NCBI GenBank assembly: GCA_029582155.1
Contig: CM055903.1
Coordinates: 41,089,353 to 41,153,352, forward strand
DNA length: 64,000 nt
Origin: Panopea generosa
Taxonomy: Eukaryota; Mollusca; Bivalvia; Adapedonta; Hiatellidae
Reading direction: 5' to 3'
The notes under the pieces were generated by a model that made no database searches, had not been told where the DNA came from, and saw only the letters and a program-made list of their open reading frames with translations. Shown here piece after piece: positions 33,120 to 44,194 of this stretch (its first letter is position 1; each line of letters begins with the position of its first letter). The position numbers and the translations under genes are program-made.

Positions 33120-33293
33120 CAGTCAAACATGTCTTAAGCAGCCATTCAAGGGAAAAAGAAAAAGTTGCCTTTTAAAACAGGTTGTTTCCTAATACAGGTT
33201 AGTTTTCTCTGAAAGCATAGACATTAGCAAATGTAGCGGTTTAAGACAAATAGCAGCACAAAAGAGGTGATCTGACTTACAACGGTTTGACTG
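33120..33293. mobile_element. Mariner-like MITE
   Basis: A 174-bp copy of the family at 15.6 and 62.6 kb. The left end is CAGTCAAACATGTCTTAAGC and the right end ACGGTTTGACTG followed by TA. The left TA has mutated (TG). Internal TTTTAAAACAGGTTG and CTCTGAAAGCATA blocks are conserved. Confidence 0.85.
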
Positions 33294-34309
33294 TAAATCA
33301 GTACATAGTGGTATCCAATAGCTGCAAATGTTCATTCAGCAACAGCCAATGAAAATGCAGGTAATTTAAAAAGTACATTATAAAGTGATGCTAAACACCA
33401 TACCACACAATAATTGTGTAATCTGATTAGCAAGTCTCCCCACTGATATAACCCATGTTTCCATTTATCTCCTGCTTCATTAAGCTCACACTCAGAATCA
33501 AGGTCGTAATAGAGTGTTTGTTGTTATTACATTACCATCATATTCCCATTAGAGCTAGAACACATCATTCTATTACCCGTCTTATGATGAAGGTGTTTTT
33601 CATACCGGTTTACTCTGTTGTATGGCGTTTTGTGTTGCTTTTCAACACTGTTTTAGTCGTGCCTGATGATTATTGTCTGGATCTGGTTTTATCAACATTC
33701 TACTTAAATACTTAAAAACTTAACTAAGTTTTGACTGGTTACACCAATATTTCTTAATCAATGTCAATGAAACCAAATACACAATTCTTTTGGAACCAAT
33801 CTAAAATCATGATCATCTGGATGCTTTTCTTTAATTTAAGTTTTTAAATATTTAAGTATTATTTTGGTGAAACAGGAGCCTGTTCAGAGATAAATGACCT
33901 TAAGCCAGCAGCTGACAGCCGACAGCCAACGTAATAATGCCTCAAATCCTTTCAGCTGCCGAAGACCCTATTTATACAGGCATTGATTGTTTATTTCATC
34001 TGATATAACCATTAATGAGTTGAAAAAAAAAATAATCTGAAGTACTGTAAATATTTATGTTATTGCTTAGGTTGTCATGTACTGGAGCATCGCAATCTAA
34101 TCACATGATAGGCTTCATCTTGCTGATTTTTAATTATATTATGAAAGACTTTTACAGCCTTGTTTTCTCATCCACATTGCCTATTATCAGTTTGAAGTGG
34201 AATTTACTGACTAAAGTGCCTCAGTGGAAATCCTTCATTCGGCAATGATGACTTTTAGGTATGTTTAAATTACCACAGCTTTGAAATTGTTACTTTTAGT
34301 GACCATTGT
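33294..34309. other. Single-copy stretch with a dispersed-repeat piece
   Basis: 33817-33880 matches repeat H (GGATGCTTTTCTTTAATTTAA, then AACAGGAGCC). Next to it, 33880-34010 is GC-richer and holds ATGACCTTAAG, whose inverse TTAAGGTCA fits the extended nuclear-receptor half-site TNAAGGTCA, and two CAGCTG-type E-box cores. This is a possible regulatory patch only. No gene recognised. Confidence 0.3.
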
Positions 34310-34545
34310 TTTTTGTTTGAATGGCGTTTCAATTTTATTACGACAGTGTCTACTTGAGACAGTATTCTAAGCACTGCCACACTGGAGTATCATGCTGCAG
34401 ACACACGGTATGTCGATACCCCACCGAGTCACATTTGACTGACACTGGGACAACAGGACCTAGAACCCTCCTCTAAATGCTGAGCACCAAGCGATGAAGC
34501 CTCTAGTACCATTTTTCAAGTCTTTGGTATGACCCAACCAGGTGT
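34310..34545 (-). mobile_element. SINE-C, head missing
   Basis: On the minus strand: TGGGTCATACCAAAGACTTG, AATGGTACTAGAGGCTTC, CTCAGCATTTAGAGGAGG, ACTCGGTGGGGTATCGAC, GCAGCATGATACTCCAGTGT, CTCAAGTAGACACTGTCG. The tRNA-like head stops near 34545, where SINE-D begins 20 bp later. Confidence 0.83.
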
Positions 34546-34564
34546 GGCCATTGTTAAAGCTTAT

Positions 34565-34760
34565 GAAGCTAATAGCGGGGCTGTAGTGTAGCTGATAGAG
34601 TGTTGGCTGTATATATATGCCAGAGGTTGTGGGTTTATTTCCCAGCTTAACCTGTTGACCTCTCAAAAAACTACACTCAATACTGGTTCTACCAAAGAAA
34701 ATGGACTTATGAGTAATTCATATAAGTTCTGAGCTTTCTTCATAATAAAGTTAAAGCAAA
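34565..34760 (+). mobile_element. SINE-D
   Basis: The head reads GGGGCTGTAGTGTAGCTGAT then AGAGTGTTGGC, and the B box region GTTGTGGGTTTATTTCCC. It is followed by AACCTGTTGACCTCTCAAA, CAATACTGGTTCTACCAAAG, ATTCATATAAGTTCTGAGC and an AT-rich end. TTAAAGC occurs at 34554-34560 and 34751-34757 and may be a short target-site duplication. Confidence 0.8.
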
Positions 34761-36299
34761 TTAGTGTAAACTAAACTCAAGATCATAATTAAGCTTTTTG
34801 AACTGACACTGTGATTCTGAAAATGCTTTTGTTTTTTGAAACTCTTTGCTATGCCATGCATTCTACTGTTTCATTATAATCACTCTAGACTGTGCATTTC
34901 ACTATTTAAAAATAATCACTTTATAAAAATAATCACTTTATGTATTTCTGTTTTTATGAAGCATCTAATCTAAGAAGAGAAATTTAATAAGTATTTATTA
35001 AGCTGGACTAAATCTTTTACAAATCTAATATTTACTGAGAATTAGAACATATCATAATTATTTTATAAATCTTTGTATGTTTAACGATGCAGTTTCATTT
35101 CATTAGAATGACAATAAAACTGTTATATGCGGGTATAAATCTGCTTATTTGAAAAACAGATATCACTGACAGTGACTTAAAACTTAATCAACATCAGCGT
35201 TTGCAAACCCTCGTGAGGTTAATATTCGTATAAACAACATTCAGCGTAAATAATAAAGACGTATTGCTTTTGTTTTCACGTAATTGCAGGTAGCTCAAGT
35301 GATCTCTAGCAGAGAAAGCCACTTTCAATTTATATACAATAAAAAACGACCCTCCTCTGAAGAGAAGATTTGAACTAAAGTAGCAGGTACTACCAGTTGC
35401 AAGTATTTTTTGTGTGATTTTGTCATATTCCCCATTACTTTACCATTTTGTGATAGGTATTACAGAATCATAATTATATTATATTAAAGGCCCTCCTCTG
35501 CAAGGAGACGGTATTCTGAACTGTCTGAATTTTGTTATTTTGAGATGTTATATCATAATGATTACTGACAGAATTTATATACCCTATTTTCTCACATTCT
35601 ATGGAAAGGAAAGTACATAGTAAAAGTACAATTTTTTGAGTTATGTGATAAAAAGAATCTTGCATTCATACATATACATATTTATTATTCATCTTATTAA
35701 AATTCGTTCACTGATGAGAAAAAATGATATGATGCTCAGTAGAGCCTCACATAGTATATTTTTGCCAACTCGTTAAATAATTTCAATAATAAATGAGCAT
35801 GAATGTAAGATTCTCTATATATCATGTGGGTCTTCCTCCGTGATTGCACTCCAGGTTGCCATTATTATGTAAACTAGGATGTAATGCATTAAACTCCTTG
35901 TAAAAAATACTCTCTCCCAAGTTAATCAACAGAGAATCTAGAAGAAACAAGTTCTCTGAAGTCTAGTGAAAGCTTAATAGCAATGTTTCTGTTTGAGTTG
36001 ATGAACAATTACAGGAACTGAAGGTCGCCAAAAAACTTTTTCACATTTCTATGAATAACTGAGTTTTTACCTGAGATAGGTTTCCGTGCACACATGTTAA
36101 TAGTTATGATTCAGGTAGGAGCTTGCAGAAACTGAAACATTATGCTCTGTAAGCTCTGAGCTCAAAATAATGTGAGCTTTGAATATCTGTGTTTGTTCAC
36201 TGGAGAATTGTAACAGCTTATACAATGTGTCAAGATTGTAAAATTAGCTATAAACATGTTTCTCTTGTATATCATGCGTATATTTGACATGCAAAACCT
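34761..36299. other. Long single-copy stretch
   Basis: No repeat or gene recognised. 35160-35340 is less AT-rich (GACAGTGACTTAAAACTTAA, CAAACCCTCGTGAGG) and may be a conserved non-coding element, but this is only an impression from composition. Confidence 0.3.
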
Positions 36300-36660
36300 T
36301 TCAGATTTTGTTTATTAAGGATAATAAGATGATTTTTATCCATATCAAAAATATTTTTTAAGACATTTATAGCATTTTTTCCCTAGTATATTCCCTTTAA
36401 AGCTCACCACAGTCAAATATTTGGCATCTGTGGTCAGATTTCCCTGAAACTTGCTGGGAAGGATCTGTGTGAGGTCTAGTTGCCCTTTTGCAGTCTGGTT
36501 TGTTGATTTTTACTTGAGTTCTGGTACATTGAACAATCTTTTCCATGCGTCATCTCTAATTGGAATTCACTGAAATTTGCTTGGATTAGGATCAGTGAGA
36601 AGTCTGGTTGCTCATATTTTTTTTGTACTTAAGTGATTTTTAGTTGAGTAATGACTCTTT
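36300..36660 (-). repeat. MITE-G end fragment joined to ~160-bp repeat relics
   Basis: 36300-36400 is the terminal 100 bp of MITE-G on the minus strand (GACATTTATAGCATTTTTTC then TAGTATATTCCCTTTAA). 36400-36660 holds two decayed units related to the ~160-bp repeats, with CCCTGAAACTTGCTGGGAAG and CACTGAAATTTGCTTGGAT about 135 bp apart, each followed by a GGTCTAGTTGCC-like block. Confidence 0.6.
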
Positions 36661-37159
36661 GATTTTTCTGATTGAAAAATCTTGCTTGTGCTTCTCCTCC
36701 ACATTCAATGACAACTTTGTGTTTTATTTTACAACTCTTGCTGTGAATGATGGTAGTTGAGTCTCGATGTGCATGTTCGCTTTGCTTTTCGTTGCCTTTG
36801 CATTTTTTTTTTCCGGCCTCTTCATCAGTCCTAAAACTCACCTGTTTTGAACATTAACAATACCGGTAGTATTTAAAATAATTCTAGTCTATCCAAGAAC
36901 CTCATCTCAACTGAATCTGGTCTTTAAACCACCAATGAAATAAGCCGGGAATTCTATGCCTGTCCCAAATCCATAGCAATTGAACTCTAACTAAACTGTG
37001 ATGTCTTTCAAACTTTCCCTGAAGTAACTGGCCAATCACAGTGCTTGTTACAATTGCTATTTATGGACCCAATAGGGAAAGATAATTCTCACAATTGTAT
37101 GAGATTTGTGGGGGGACATTTCTCTGAAAACCCCAACAAACTTTAGTTTTAAACAAATA
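36661..37159. other. Non-coding stretch with inverted repeat-H piece
   Basis: 36935-36995 is the inverse of repeat H (GGGAATTCTATGCCTGTCCC). A 70-codon minus ORF (36629-36841) is Lys/Glu-rich but shows no domain. No gene is called. Confidence 0.35.
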
Positions 37160-37600
37160 AGGTTAGATACTTCCTGGTATAGATGCTTCCTGGTATAGAT
37201 GCTTCCTGGTATAGATGCTTCCTGGTATAGATGCTTCCTGATATAGATGCTTCCTGATATAGATGCTTCCTGGTATAGATGCTTCCTGGTATAGATGCTG
37301 CCTGGTATAGATGCTTCCTGATATAGATGCTGCCTGATATAGATGCTGCCTGATATAGATGCTGCCTGGTATAGATGCTGCCTGATATAGATGCTTCCTG
37401 ATATAGATGCTGCCTGGTATAGATGCTGCCTGATATAGATGCTTCCTGATATAGATGCTGCCTGGTATAGATGCTTCCTGATATAGATGCTGCCTGGTAT
37501 AGATGCTTCCTGATATAGATGCTGCCTGGTATAGATGCTTCCTGATATAGATGCTGCCTGGTATAGATGCTTCCTGATGCTTCCTGATATAGATGCTTCA
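37160..37600. repeat. 16-bp minisatellite, about 27 copies
   Basis: The unit is TGGTATAGATGCTTCC, with two switching positions: GGT/GAT and CTTCC/CTGCC. Between about 37300 and 37590 the variants alternate to form 32-bp dimers. Three units are 48 bp, so a 16-residue repeat is open on the minus strand (158 codons at 37149-37625); this follows from the period and is not called a gene. Confidence 0.96.
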
Positions 37601-38349
37601 GTGAATCGCTTTTAAACCATTTCACCTTAACGAAAAAATGATAATTTCAATTTTCTTTCATCTCTCATACTTCAAAATTTTCTAAGAATAACTCTTTAAG
37701 TATTTATATTAGATTCAAACTATTTTCTTTGTTCTGTGAAATTAATGAACAATAGGAGACACACATCCAAGGAATTAAAGCTGTTGCCAATTCCTGGGCA
37801 TGGTTTATTTAAAATATGAGATAAAGACAAATCTTTCACAGCTCGTTCTGCACTCCTGAAAGCTGAGGTAATTTTATCGCGATGTTTGAAGACTGCTGCC
37901 AGTTGGTAAGGCCAAATTTCGATTCCATGACCCACGTATTTCGCAATATATTTTATTTAAGCGCTTTCATTTTTCAAGTGTGATTGAATGCATTTAACCA
38001 TTTCTCGAGTTTTAAATTTCAAAGTTTTACAGCATATCTGATAAATTACATATTGTGTTTCTTTGACACGTTTTAAAGTTCTAGAAACTTAATTAAGAAC
38101 GTATTCTGTGTTCATGCAAGTGCAAAACCATCCTCCTAGCATGTACGAACATTTTATTCTCAAATTGATCGGTGATGAACTATTTGGCTATTTTTTAAAA
38201 CATTATGTAGGAGAATCTTGAAATCGTGATAGGAGTGTACAATTAAAACAAGAGGTGGCAGTCAGTTTGTCTACTGACTTTGTCAAAGAAATTAAAGCTA
38301 GTGAAAATGAAATCAATTTATGAACAAAACTTTATATACTTAAATTCTT
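37601..38349. other. Non-coding stretch
   Basis: AT-rich DNA with no gene recognised. A 71-codon minus ORF (37720-37935) has mixed composition but no recognised pattern. Confidence 0.35.
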
Positions 38350-39262
38350 AAAGGAAGTATATCAGGATTTTTTTTAATGTTCAAGTTCTAAAACTTTATA
38401 TACTAAAATTCTAAAAGGAAGTATATAAGGATTTGGTTTTAATGTTCAAGTTTGTTCATTACAGTATACTATGCTAAAGCCAGGCCTGGTCTATGCTCAG
38501 GCAGTAATGCGTAGAACTATCAATTCAGGGGTCATGAGTTTGAATATCTGCCCTGCCAAAGTCTCTGGGATGATTGATATATTACATTGCTTCTCATTAT
38601 CATTTGTCTCTCACCACTGATTCAATAGGGTAAGCTATCACTTGTGGAGATGGGTGTGCTGGAGTGCTGGTTAACCTTCATGGATGACCTCGATGGCAAA
38701 AAATGATGCTTAATATTCAAATAAACAAAAAACATTATGCTAGAGGTGACGATTAACAAAAATTTGAATGATAACAAACAATAATTTTCTTTGTATATTG
38801 CCTATAATACTATATGCCTTTTTATTAACATCTTCAAAATATATATAAATATAATTTGCTAAAAACCTTTTTTTTCTAAAAATCATGCCTAAATGATAAT
38901 ACTCACTGACCCCGTATTGGTAAAAGGATATTTATTTAAACATATCAAATAATATATTTTCCTAACTTAGGCTTCTTGCCTAGGTTAGACTAAAATAGAT
39001 TTCCCGCTTAAATTGGCAACATATTTTGTGACATATTAAATGAGTCACATGATTTCATTTTAATTTCAATTTGAAGAATGGGGATTTCTTTTCAAGTTTA
39101 CCACTCCAATTTAAATATCATTTTTTCACATTTTGGCGGATTAGACAAACCAAGCCTTTCGGAGTTTATTGATTAATGATAATGAGATATAAAATCCATT
39201 TTAAAAATCATTTTATTTTTAAGACATTTAAAGCATTTTTTCCTGACATACTCCCTTTAAGC
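38350..39262 (-). mobile_element. MITE-G, split by SINE-B
   Basis: Family ends are at both sides: CTTAAAGGAAGTATATCAGG at the left and TTCCTGACATACTCCCTTTAAG at the right. The first 60 bp are duplicated in tandem at the left end (AAAACTTTATATACT... repeated near 38395). The interior (ACTCACTGACCCCGTATTGG, CTAGGTTAGACTAAAATAGA, GAGTCACATGATTTCATTTT, CACTCCAATTTAAATATCA) is in minus orientation. A SINE-B lies at 38477-38735. Confidence 0.9.
38477..38735 (+). mobile_element. SINE-B inside MITE-G, with target-site duplication
   Basis: It has a tRNA-like head (AATGCGTAGAACTATCAATT, GGGGTCATGAGTTTGAATAT), then TCATTTGTCTCTCACCACTG, CTTGTGGAGATGGGTGTGCT, GACCTCGATGGCAAAAAATG and an A/C-rich end. 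TATGCTA is repeated at 38470-38476 and 38736-38742. The insertion is therefore younger than the MITE. Confidence 0.9.
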
Positions 39263-40114
39263 AACACACTAGAATCTTCATAATTAAAGACTTGTTCAGT
39301 TTCAAGATTCCTCTACTTAGCTACGGGTGATTCTTATGGGATAAAATGCAATTATTTTTTCGCTGATATTTCTAGCAAGATTTATTATTTAACACTGATA
39401 CTGATATACAGAAGTCGAGTCGATAACGCGAATTGACAGCTGAAATGAATCTTCACTTTATATATAATGCCTTTGTATGATATGGGGAAGCATGTTTTTC
39501 GCTTCCTGACAGTAATGTCCTAATTCTCTCATAATTTTACACGTGAACTAACCTAATCGTACACATTGAGACACTTTGGTTAATTCCTTATTTACTTTTA
39601 TTGCATTTTTTGATGATATTTTCTTTTCGGCAGCATTTTTCCGCTGTTTAATAGACTCTGAAAATATGACTACTGCCCCAGTCCATCAACTGGCTTACAT
39701 TAGTGAATCATGAAAATGAAGGAATGCAATTTGTAACAGGGTTGTTATAGATGGGGTGTCTTTATTTGATATTTTGTAAATGATCTATGTTAACTGTTTC
39801 ACTCAGCTTGAGTCAGAAGGTGTCTGTCCAATTTCTGTTTGCCTGACAAATCAACATGCTGCGGAAAGACATTTTTTCTCCAATTTCCAATGTGTGGCAA
39901 ATATAAGAAACTTAACAATTTGACGGTTGTGGAAATGTTTTTTTAACTCTTAAAGGCTGTAGAGAACTTTATTTTTTTACTTTATCAATCATTTGTTGGC
40001 TGTTTATTATCTTTTCATCTTGTTATTAAGATGTCCAATACTTTGAAGTTTAATTTTTTTAAATGGATTTTAGTCAAATTTGATCTTTGTCTTGTTTTAT
40101 AATGGGGTTTTGAC
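39263..40114. other. Single-copy stretch
   Basis: No repeat or gene recognised. 39280-39720 has mixed composition with motifs such as GAATTGACAGCTGAAATGAA (TTGACAGCT fits MEIS/TALE sites) and several ATTA cores. It could be regulatory. Confidence 0.3.
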
Positions 40115-41455
40115 AATATGAAAGTTGTCAAGCAGTATTTAAGCGCTGTCTATTTTTTGAATGGGGATTTTGTTGCAAGTTTAGCAATCTAATTAAAATA
40201 TTGTTTTTGACAAGTTATGAGATTGGCGAAGTAGGCGGGCGGATGGGCGGTTTCAAGTTTTTCGTTTCCGTTCAATAACTAGAGTATTTTTCATCAGAAC
40301 TGAACCAAACTTACACATAAAGGGTACCTCTATAAAATATAGGCCAAGTTCGATAACCAGCCAATACTGACCATTATCTTCAGAGTTATGACCCTTTAAT
40401 TAGTCAAAAATGCTAAAATTTACTGTTTCTGCTCAATAACTAGATTATTCTTTATCAGAACTAAAGCAAACTTACACAAAGTGTGCATCTCTATAAAATC
40501 TAGGCCAAGTTCGATAACCAGCCAATATGGACCATTATCTTAAGAGTAATGGCCCTTTAATTAGTCAAAAATGCTAAAATTGCCTTTCCGCTCAATAACT
40601 AGAGTATTCTTTATCAGAACTGAAGCAAACTTACACAAAGTGTGAATCTCTATAAAATCCAGGCCAAGTTAAATAACCAGCCAATTCAGACTTTCATTTT
40701 CAGAGTTATATATGGCCCTTAAATTAGTCAAAAATGATAAAATTTACCATTTCAGCCCAATAACTAGAGTATTCTTTATCTGAACTGAAGCCAACTTACA
40801 CAAAGTGTGTATTTCTATAAAATCAGAGCCAAGTTTGATAACCAGCCAATTATGACTATTATCTTCAGAGTTATGGCCCTTTAATTAGTAAAAAATGCTA
40901 AAATTGATTGTTTCCACAGCCAAACTTCTACAATATTTCTAGTGGTAAAGTAAATAATAATCTTTTTCTTTTGTTATTTTGATGAAGATACTAAAAAAGT
41001 TTGGATTGATGTATAGATATATATCAAAATGAAACTCCATTAACATGCACATTTTTATCTTGAAAATGGTTTGCAGTGTCCTTGCTCAGTTGATAGCCAT
41101 GAGGCAAAAAATATTATTAAAAGTACAATTGATTTATTAGGGAAATGTACAGGTCCATTTAAAATTTTTACAATACAGCTGAATTTTTCATAATGTTTGA
41201 TGCATTTTGTAATATATAAATTTTGTAGAATCAAACATCGTGTTTAAGAAATTGTTGCTATCAGTTGAGCATGTGCGACTAAAATGTTTGAAAAACATGG
41301 TTTTCGGGGAATTTTCATGTCTCTTGTTGTTTGATTGATATACCAAACAATTTTTATGATAATAAAATGTTTTGTATCCATTTTAAAAAGAAATCTTATT
41401 TTTTAAGACAATTATAGTATTTTATCCTGATATACATGTACTCCCTTTAAACACA
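40115..41455 (-). mobile_element. MITE-G, split by ~1.1 kb of unrelated repeat
   Basis: The left part (GAAAGTTGTCAAGCAGTATT, AATGGGGATTTTGTTGCAAG) stops near 40211. The right part resumes near 41330 (ATATACCAAACAATTTTTATGA, TTTTGTATCCATTTTAAAAAG) and ends TATCCTGATATACATGTACTCCCTTTAA. The intervening segment holds a ~160-bp tandem repeat. No target-site duplication for the insert was found. Confidence 0.8.
40225..40915. repeat. ~160-bp tandem repeat, 4 copies
   Basis: The array starts after AGGCGGGCGGATGGGCGG. The anchor CAATAACTAGA occurs at 40273, 40434, 40593 and 40758 (offsets 161, 159, 165). Each unit also has TTTATCAGAACT, AAACTTACACA, GCCAAGTTYGATAACCAGCC and AGAGTTATGGCCCTTTAATT. Period and wording resemble the ~160-bp bivalve tandem repeats (BIV160 satellite, pearl-type elements); identity is not proven. 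Confidence 0.9.
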
Positions 41456-41753
41456 AATAACTTAGTAACATTCTGATAGAAGAAAATAATAATTTGAGAG
41501 TGGTTGCACCATCAACTGTCATGATAGTGGCAGTATAAAATTTGGTGTGAGGAAAGATGTGCCGAGTAACGTTGCTAACAGATCACAATCAATACTAATT
41601 GCTTTTTTTCCTGGACCACAAATTACCTTCCAGAGGTTATTGAACCACTGAATATTGAAAAAATAATCAATTAAAGAATCAGATCATAGCTATCGTAAAA
41701 ACACTTGACTTAAACAGACAGGTGATTAAACACAGAGAGAGGGAGAGAGAGAA

Positions 41754-41787
<34 letters not shown>

Positions 41788-42317
41788 AGACAGACTAATT
41801 ATGATTCCATTCCCATTGTCAACATTTTTTTGCGATCTAGACAAAACAATAAATTATGTCGGGCGGGCGGGTAAAAAAATGGCGGTGGGCGGGGGAAAAA
41901 TCTAGAAATTTATTATTGCCATAGAAAATATGAGAACTTCTTTCTCAAGTAACATGTTTTTCCTCTGTGTGCTTTCTCTCTTAACAGGTTCTGGTTTCCT
42001 TTGCATGTTTTACAAGTTGTAAGTCTGAATGCATGTCTATGTTCCTGTCTTATGTTTGATGGTTAAATAGAAAAACAAGTTTTATTGTGCATGTCCTTGA
42101 TGAGAAAAGCTTCATTGATTGCTGTAGATAATTGATAATTAGCTGCCTCTATGATGAAACATTCCAGTGGTAACTGTAATGGAGCAGACGCATTACCAAG
42201 TTACTGTATCTGCATTTATGAGCTGCCAAAATATATATGTAACTGATGTAATCCATGTGAAACGGTTACTGCACTCATGACTTTATATTTTGTTCCCCTC
42301 AACCAGTGTTTGATCTT
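41456..42317. other. Non-coding stretch with GA tract and G-rich patch
   Basis: 41733-41791 is a purine (GA)n microsatellite. 41861-41895 is G-rich: three GGG tracts one base apart, then, after 15 bases, GGGCGGGGG, which may form a G-quadruplex with a long loop. No gene recognised. Confidence 0.7.
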
Positions 42318-43343
42318 GATTGTCCAGTCATCATCCCCAGTGGGGATTGTCCAGTCATCATCATCCCCAGTGGGGATTGTCCAATCATCATCATCATCCC
42401 CTTTGGGGATTTATAGTCATTATGATCCGTGTCAGTGGGAATTGTTCAGTTATCATCATCCCCAGTGGGGATTGTCCAGTCATCATCATCCCCAGTGGGG
42501 ATTGTCCAATCATCATCATCATCCCCTTTGGGGATTTATAGTCATTATGATCCGTGTCAGTGGGAATTGTTCAGTTATCATCATCCCCAGTGGGGATTGT
42601 CCAGTCATCATCATCCCCAGTGGGGATTGTCCAGTCATCATCATCCCCAGTGGGGATTGTCCAATCATCATCATCATCCCCTCTGGGGATTTATAGTCAT
42701 TATGATCCGTGTCAGTGGGAATTGTTCAATTATCATTATTCCCAGTGGGGGTTGTCTAGTCATTAACATCCCCAGCGAGGATTGTCCAGTCATCATCATC
42801 ATCCCCTCTGGGGATTTATAGTCATTATGATCCGTGTCAGTGGGAATTGTTCAGTTATCATTATTCCCAGTGGGGGTTGTCTAGTCATTAACATCCCCAG
42901 CGAGGATTGTCTAGTCATCATCATCATCCCCTCTGGGGATTTATAGTCATTATGATCCGTGTCAGTGGGAATTGTTCAGTTATCATTATCCCCAGTGGGG
43001 ATTGTCCAATCATCATCATCATTCCCAGTTGGGGTTGTTCAGTTATCATTATCCCCAGCAAGGATTGTCCAGTCGCCATCCCCAGTGGGGATTGTCCAGT
43101 CATTATGATCCATGTCAGTGGGAATTGTTCAGTTATCATCATTCCCAGTGGGGGTTGTCCAGTTAGTATTATTCTCAGTGGGGGTTGTCCAGTCATTACC
43201 ATCCGTAGCGGGGATTGTCCAGTCATCATCCCCATTTTGGATTGTCCAGTGACACCATTATCTAAGTAGGTATTGTCCCTTCATAATTGTCCAGTTACCA
43301 TCACCTCCAGTGGAGATTGTTTAGTCATAATCATTTCCAGTGA
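42318..43343. repeat. 30-bp minisatellite with ~125-bp higher-order unit
   Basis: The basic unit carries GATTGTCCAGTCATCATC then ATCCCCAGTGGG. The distinctive stretch TTTATAGTCATTATGATCCG occurs at about 42410, 42535, 42691, 42818 and 42941, so three or four units plus this stretch form a higher-order unit of 123-127 bp (once 156 bp with one extra unit). All three plus-strand frames of the basic unit are open, giving ORFs up to 139 codons with VIIIPSGDCP, SSSSPVGIVQ or HHHPQWGLSS repeats; these are by-products. The right end meets a SINE-B. Confidence 0.94.
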
Positions 43344-43546
43344 GGGGTCCTGAGTTTGAATCTCTGCCCAGCTTGTCTCCATGATGACTGAAACGCGCAT
43401 GCAGTATTAGTTACTTGCTTAGGTGGGTGTGCTCAAGTACTGGTTAACCTTCCAGAATCTCAGGAAAGGTCAGTTCAACTGATTGTCTGTTAGCCCTCGA
43501 TAACATAAAAATGACACTAAGTATTCAATCAATCAACCAATCAAAA
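43344..43546 (+). mobile_element. SINE-B, 5'-truncated
   Basis: It begins at the B-box region (GGGGTCCTGAGTTTGAATCT), then TGTCTCCATGATGACTGAAA, GTTACTTGCTTAGGTGGGTG, CTCAAGTACTGGTTAACCTT, GATTGTCTGTTAGCCCTCGA and the (AATC)n tail. It directly adjoins the 30-bp array, so either the array grew up to it or it inserted at the array edge. No target-site duplication. Confidence 0.88.
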
Positions 43547-44194
43547 ATAAATTTATAAGGGAGAGCACTGCTGAATCCCCCCTATTAAAAATTAAATAAA
43601 ACTTTAATACACAACATCTCCTCTTTAACAAAGTTATCTCCCTTACAATGTCGCACAATATCTCCGTATTATGCCCTGAAAAGAGATGATCCGTAGATTG
43701 CAATATTGATTGTGTTCGAGGTAAGTCAATAATATGCCCAGGCTATCTCCAGATAAGCAGCTCTCTTTTTCTGGTAATTAATTTCCACATGGATTCAAAC
43801 AGCATTCTCCATGTTAATACATACAAGCACGGTCTGACATGAAAAAGGCAAATACATCATCTCACTTAAAGCTGTGGTTAGACATGGAGGTAATATGTCA
43901 CCTCACATCGGCGAACATTCTCCTTTGATCCAAATATTGTCAGTTTTTACTCCAATAAAAGATGGACTTCATGCCAGGGTACATATTACAGGCAAGATGA
44001 TAAATAGCACTATATTATATTATGGAAGGGTTCTGAGAGGAGTTTATAGCTACGTTATCTATAAGTCTTTAGCTATTTAACAAAGTAAATAGGGTGTTTT
44101 TTCTTGAGTGACAGATTGGGGTTTAATTTCACAAGAATGATTGTTTAATTGGTCAGATGGGTACAGATGCTACACTACTAAATTGATAAATGCT
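43547..44194. other. Single-copy stretch
   Basis: No gene or repeat recognised. Short inverted phrases TAAGGGAGAGCAC and GTTATCTCCCTTA lie at 43556 and 43632. Moderately mixed composition at 43690-43860. Confidence 0.35.

Noticed and set aside
36836-36844. Perfect minus-strand 5' splice site CAG|GTGAGT
   Set aside because: No coding or exon-like sequence lies upstream of it, so chance is the simpler reading.
37149-37625. 158-codon ORF with 16-residue repeats
   Set aside because: Three 16-bp units make 48 bp, so frames stay open automatically; no start context or neighbouring exons.
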